A stretch of DNA of 64,000 bases from positions 248,001 to 312,000 of the forward strand of contig KQ965750.1 in assembly GCA_001574975.1 (NCBI GenBank). Reading direction: 5' to 3'. The position numbers were made by a program, and so were the translations under genes. The notes beneath the pieces are model-generated. The model saw only the letters and a list, made by a program, of their open reading frames with translations, was not told the origin of the DNA and searched no databases. Positions 61,158 through 64,000 of this stretch are shown here, one piece after another. How positions within the stretch are numbered: position 1 is the first letter of the stretch; each line of letters starts with the position of its first letter. Origin of the DNA: Gonapodya prolifera JEL478 (Eukaryota > Monoblepharomycota > Monoblepharidomycetes > Monoblepharidales > Gonapodyaceae).

Positions 61158-62550
61158 TCAATACGAGTGGCGCTGGTCGTGACCAAAAAACTCTCGCCTT
61201 TCGGGGAATAATACAAGCACGTACATATTCCTCCCCTTTTTTTCCTCCTGTAAGGGATGACCATCACATACCAATCCACTGAAACGTGCAAACCACACGA
61301 AAGGTGTCCGGACAGTGCACGTATTATTAAAACTTATGTTCATCTCAAACTCAAAGGCCTTTAAACAAAGATATAAGACCCTCCCTTGTTGGTTTGGGTC
61401 CTTATCCACCCTAGATGCAGAGGTGTGTGTTTGGGGAGCGGTGGGTCGGGTATCGGCATCACTCGAGTTACTTGGTACGCTACTGGTTGCGGGAGGCCCC
61501 GCGCTTAAGTCCCCCATCGAGTAGGGTGGTGGTGCATCAAGTGGAGCGATCGCGGAATAGCTCAGCAGGAGTTCAACGGTTTCTGGATCGGCGGACCGGG
61601 CAGAGGAAGGAAGAGCTGTGGGAGCGAAATTGGTTGAAAGTTACAAAGCAGAGCATTGAAGTGAGGTTGCCAAGTACCCCCCATGAGGCGTGTGTTTACG
61701 CTGCCGTTGCCATATCGTCCAGATAACACGGCTGGAGATCATGGTTGCCGCAAGACCGATTACAATATAAATAGCGAAAAGCGCGTCTTCTCATCCAGAA
61801 TCTGATTCAGAAGAACCGGACCGGTACGCCGGAGGCGGCGGCCCGAATGTTTTGAGGAAACCGTTGGGCAAGAAGGAGGTTGTTGCTGAGACGGGGGCGC
61901 AGTCACTCCCACAGCACTGCTCTACGCTGCAAGTTCTTGGGATGGTTGCGTAGGAGCACGCAAAGAGACGGGTGGCTGAAAGGTTACACAGTGTGACGTT
62001 TGGTGGGATGGCGTTTTCGACAGACCACCGTGAGGCTGGCGTTGGAAACGTCGAGGTACGTGAGTGAAGTGAGAGAGGAGAGGTTGCCAAGAAATCCAGA
62101 CAGACCAGGGTTGGAGCTGAGATCAAGGTACTGCAGCTTGGTCAACTTGTTGATGCCTGGTAACGTTCCGGTCACACCCACACGGCGAAGGTCGAACTTT
62201 CGCCATTCGGTCACGTTTGAAATCGCCAGGTTTGAGATCGCACGAGAATAAGCGCTCGCCGGAGACCAGGACACGTTGACGAGGCGCGTCGTTGTTGTCG
62301 TTGTTGGTGTGGAGACATTGCCCGACGAGGTGCCGTTGAGATTGCTGCACCCGAAAACGAAAAAGCGTGGACCACCCGACGCAGAGGTATTGGAGGGCGT
62401 GCAGCACTGCCCAATCGGCCAATCGGGCTGGAGCCCGGCGAGGAGGAGCACTGTTTCCGAAGGTGCGCAGTCCTCGGCGATGGTGGCAGCGACGGCTGGG
62501 TGGGGATAAAGAACGGAGATAAGCGAGAGGAGAATGACGATGGTTCCCAT
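61158..62550 (-). CDS. LRR receptor-like single-pass membrane protein with DAPPPY tail; reading frame possibly disrupted
   Basis: Signal peptide (MGTIVILLSLISVLYPHPAV), a Cys-rich cap, then plant-type leucine-rich repeats: FDLRRVGVTGTLPGINKLTK, LQYLDLSSNPGLSGFLGNLS, SLTYLDVSNASLT. A C-terminal cap follows in another frame (IPPNVTLCNLSATRLFACSY, CSVEQCCGSDC) with no proper intron between, so a frameshift near 62,030 is likely. FGPPPPAYRSGSSESDSG ends in TGA, yet the same frame continues with a transmembrane helix (ALFAIYIVIGLAATMI), WTIWQRQ, and through a GTAAAC...CACAG intron to PLPSSARSADPETVELLLSY and APLDAPPPYSMGD. The tail's PPxY could bind WW domains. The true 3' end is uncertain. Either a decaying gene or one with unusual splicing. 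Confidence 0.62.
61163..61383. repeat. copy A of a duplicated 3'-flank block
   Basis: Similar, in order, to 63736-64000: GTGGCGCTGGTCGTGACC versus GTGGTGCTGGCCATGACC; GGGGAATAATACAAGCACGT versus AGGGAATAAGAAGATCATGT; CATCACATACCAATCCACTG versus CATCACATATCAAATATACT; and CTCAAACTCAAAGGCC versus TTCAAAACTCAAAGTCC. Copy B has about 80 extra bases. It overlaps the 3' end of the LRR gene. Confidence 0.7.
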
Positions 62551-62930
62551 TCAATGACTTCGGACGGAGGGAGAAGCCGGATGACCAGCTGTCCACAGAA
62601 ACTGAGCTCGCCTACCCGCCTCGCCACGCAGCAGGCCGAAACGTTCTGGAAGTGCGCAAGTGCGGAGGGTAGTTGAGGCTCGGAGCGCAAATAGAAGCCG
62701 TGGCCACGCATAGGAACAGACTGTCAGTTTGTGTCTTCGGGGCTGGGGGGAAACTGTTCCATGCGAGAACGAATAACACAGTTCCATGCGAGCACAAATA
62801 ACACAGAAAGTTCGTTTCATACAGTGGAATGAGAAGATCTTGCAATTTTCTCTATACTTCATTTCTATCTGTATATACAATTCAACCCGGGATAACAAAA
62901 AACAATGTAAAGTCCAATCCAACTCTCCCA

Positions 62931-63434
62931 TCACACTCTGACATCCCCATTGTTCTGCGAAGCTACTGCGTTCTGCTGGCTTATATCGCCACTGGCTATG
63001 GCAGCCGCGAGAGCTGTGTAGGGCGGCGGTGCATCTGAAAGTGCGACTGGCGTGTACGACGGCACCAGCGCGGTGTTCAAGCTGTTGGCCGCCGCTGTAC
63101 GAGCGGCTAAACGAGCAATCTAAAAGCGGCTGCTTCGCTGCCAGAGACAGAGACACATACCTTGAGCCGGGGCTTCTTGTTCGCGGACACGATTGGCCCG
63201 AAGCGCGCAGCGGGTGACTTTGCACACGACGATGATGGATACGAGAGTCGCAATTAGAATGATGATGAAGGACTGTGGCCCGCCGCCGAAATCCCTCTTC
63301 CAAAGGAACACATGGTGGTGCTCATGGGTGGATTGCTCATGACCGGTCAGTTTCTCGAGCGGCACCGGGGTGGCAAGGATGGGTTCCAAGTGGCAGATGA
63401 GTGTGATGCAGGCGAAGGTGGTAAAAATCTGCAT
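62931..63434 (-). CDS. small signal-peptide/TM protein with DAPPPY cytosolic tail
   Basis: Exon 1: signal peptide MQIFTTFACITLICHLEPIL, short lumenal part with HEQSTHEHHHVFLW, one transmembrane helix (SFIIILIATLVSIIVV) and a basic juxtamembrane CKVTRCALRANRVREQEAPA. A strong donor (CAAG|GTATGT) and acceptor (CTTTTAG) follow. Exon 2 in the meaningful frame reads IARLAARTAAANSLNTALVP, SYTPVALSDAPPPYTALAAA and ends NNGDVRV, stop TGA 62931-62933. The exact phase at that junction is off by one, so the donor may differ or the copy may carry an indel. The tail PPPY fits a WW-domain (NEDD4/Rsp5) docking motif and matches the tail of the LRR neighbour. No LRR region is present. Confidence 0.58.
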
Positions 63435-63735
63435 TCAAGGCGGATTCGTTCAGGCTGGCTCTGTGCGTTGCGTGATTGAAAACAGGCAGGCCTTCCCCAG
63501 GACCTCCTCAAGGTGCTAAGGGCACAATAATAACACCTAAGCACACCCCGACATCACCGATAGTCACCAATCCTGAACCCATCGTCGCAAATGCACTTTA
63601 AGTGATGTCATGAGGCAATGAACGACGCACCCCCGCTGGCAGTACAACGGCGACATAATGTAAATGGTGCACGGTGGTGAAACCTGACGTCAACGAGCCT
63701 CCATAGTCGAAACGACAAATGCCCACGGCACAAAG
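63435..63735. other. upstream region of the PPPY gene, no other feature
   Basis: Presumed promoter of the minus-strand gene and spacer to the duplicated block. Nothing further recognised. Confidence 0.4.
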
Positions 63736-64000
63736 TGGTGCTGGCCATGACCCCCAAAAGTCTTCCCTTTTTAGGGAATAAGAAGATCATGTACATACCT
63801 AATTAAAGTGGCAACCATTGTAATGGATTACCACAAAAGAAGTGAACTTCGTCAGGTACCAGCTTGGGAAAACTGCTTTGACATCACATATCAAATATAC
63901 TGAAGGGTGCTGGGCACACGAAAATTGTAATGGAAGTCGGCGTCACCACGTCATTTCGCCATATGTACATTTCAAAACTCAAAGTCCTATAATATGATAA
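63736..64000. repeat. copy B of a duplicated 3'-flank block (runs off the window)
   Basis: Homologous to 61163-61383 in the same orientation, with an insertion of about 80 bases near 63,803-63,880. In copy A the block overlaps the 3' end of a minus-strand receptor-like gene, so another family member probably ends just beyond the right window edge. Confidence 0.68.

Noticed and set aside
62551-63303. 250-codon minus-strand open frame
   Set aside because: Competes with the PPPY-tail frame. Its predicted protein has random composition, whereas the other frame gives the shared DAPPPY motif.

Overview
This is nuclear DNA of a fungus. Genes are compact, on both strands, and mostly cut by short GT-AG introns (about 50-110 nt, usually with GTGAGT-type donors). 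The gene set points to an early-diverging (zoosporic, chytrid-like) lineage: a CHASE-domain hybrid histidine kinase, an indoleamine dioxygenase, an RFWD3-type ubiquitin ligase, a ZGPAT-like protein and a leucine-rich-repeat receptor-like protein. The lineage is an inference. No bacterial, viral or organellar genes were seen.

Left part (1-17.7 kb): the 3' end of a CCA-adding enzyme; an ankyrin plus SP-RING protein; indoleamine 2,3-dioxygenase; a type I sulfatase; RFWD3; a METTL27-like methyltransferase; and the CORVET subunit VPS8. Spacing is tight: 53 bp between the convergent RFWD3 and methyltransferase genes, and 91 bp between the divergent methyltransferase and VPS8 genes.

Middle (about 15.7-29.1 kb): a sharply different block, AT-rich and almost free of CpG. 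It begins inside the last coding exon of VPS8 and ends just before the next gene at 29,173. Of this, 11.4 kb holds no gene I can support, only a 73-bp tandem duplication, a decayed tRNA-like element and a poly-G run. The flanks are CpG-rich, so this looks like an old cytosine-methylated (heterochromatin-like) domain whose border lies within a gene.

Right part (29.1-57 kb): a G-patch/Tudor protein, an M20 amidohydrolase, a lactonase-like propeller, a metallophosphoesterase, an F-box-like protein, free methionine-R-sulfoxide reductase, an isobutyryl-CoA-dehydrogenase-like enzyme, a membrane RING-H2 protein, a polytopic membrane protein, a two-hot-dog thioesterase-like protein, a Ser/Thr kinase with a DFN motif, and a CHASE-PAS-HisKA-REC hybrid histidine kinase whose ATPase domain looks degenerate.

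Far right (57-64 kb): a membrane-protein neighbourhood with a second RING-H2 protein, a decaying third RING copy, an LRR receptor-like gene and a small signal-peptide/TM protein. The last two both end in DAPPPY-type tails that could recruit WW-domain (NEDD4/Rsp5) ligases. A conserved non-coding block recurs at 61.16 and 63.74 kb, which indicates tandem duplication continuing past the window edge. Several copies here carry frame problems, so active birth and death of family members is likely.

Exon joins were worked out by eye from splice signals and protein continuity. Outer coordinates of multi-exon genes are more reliable than internal ones.
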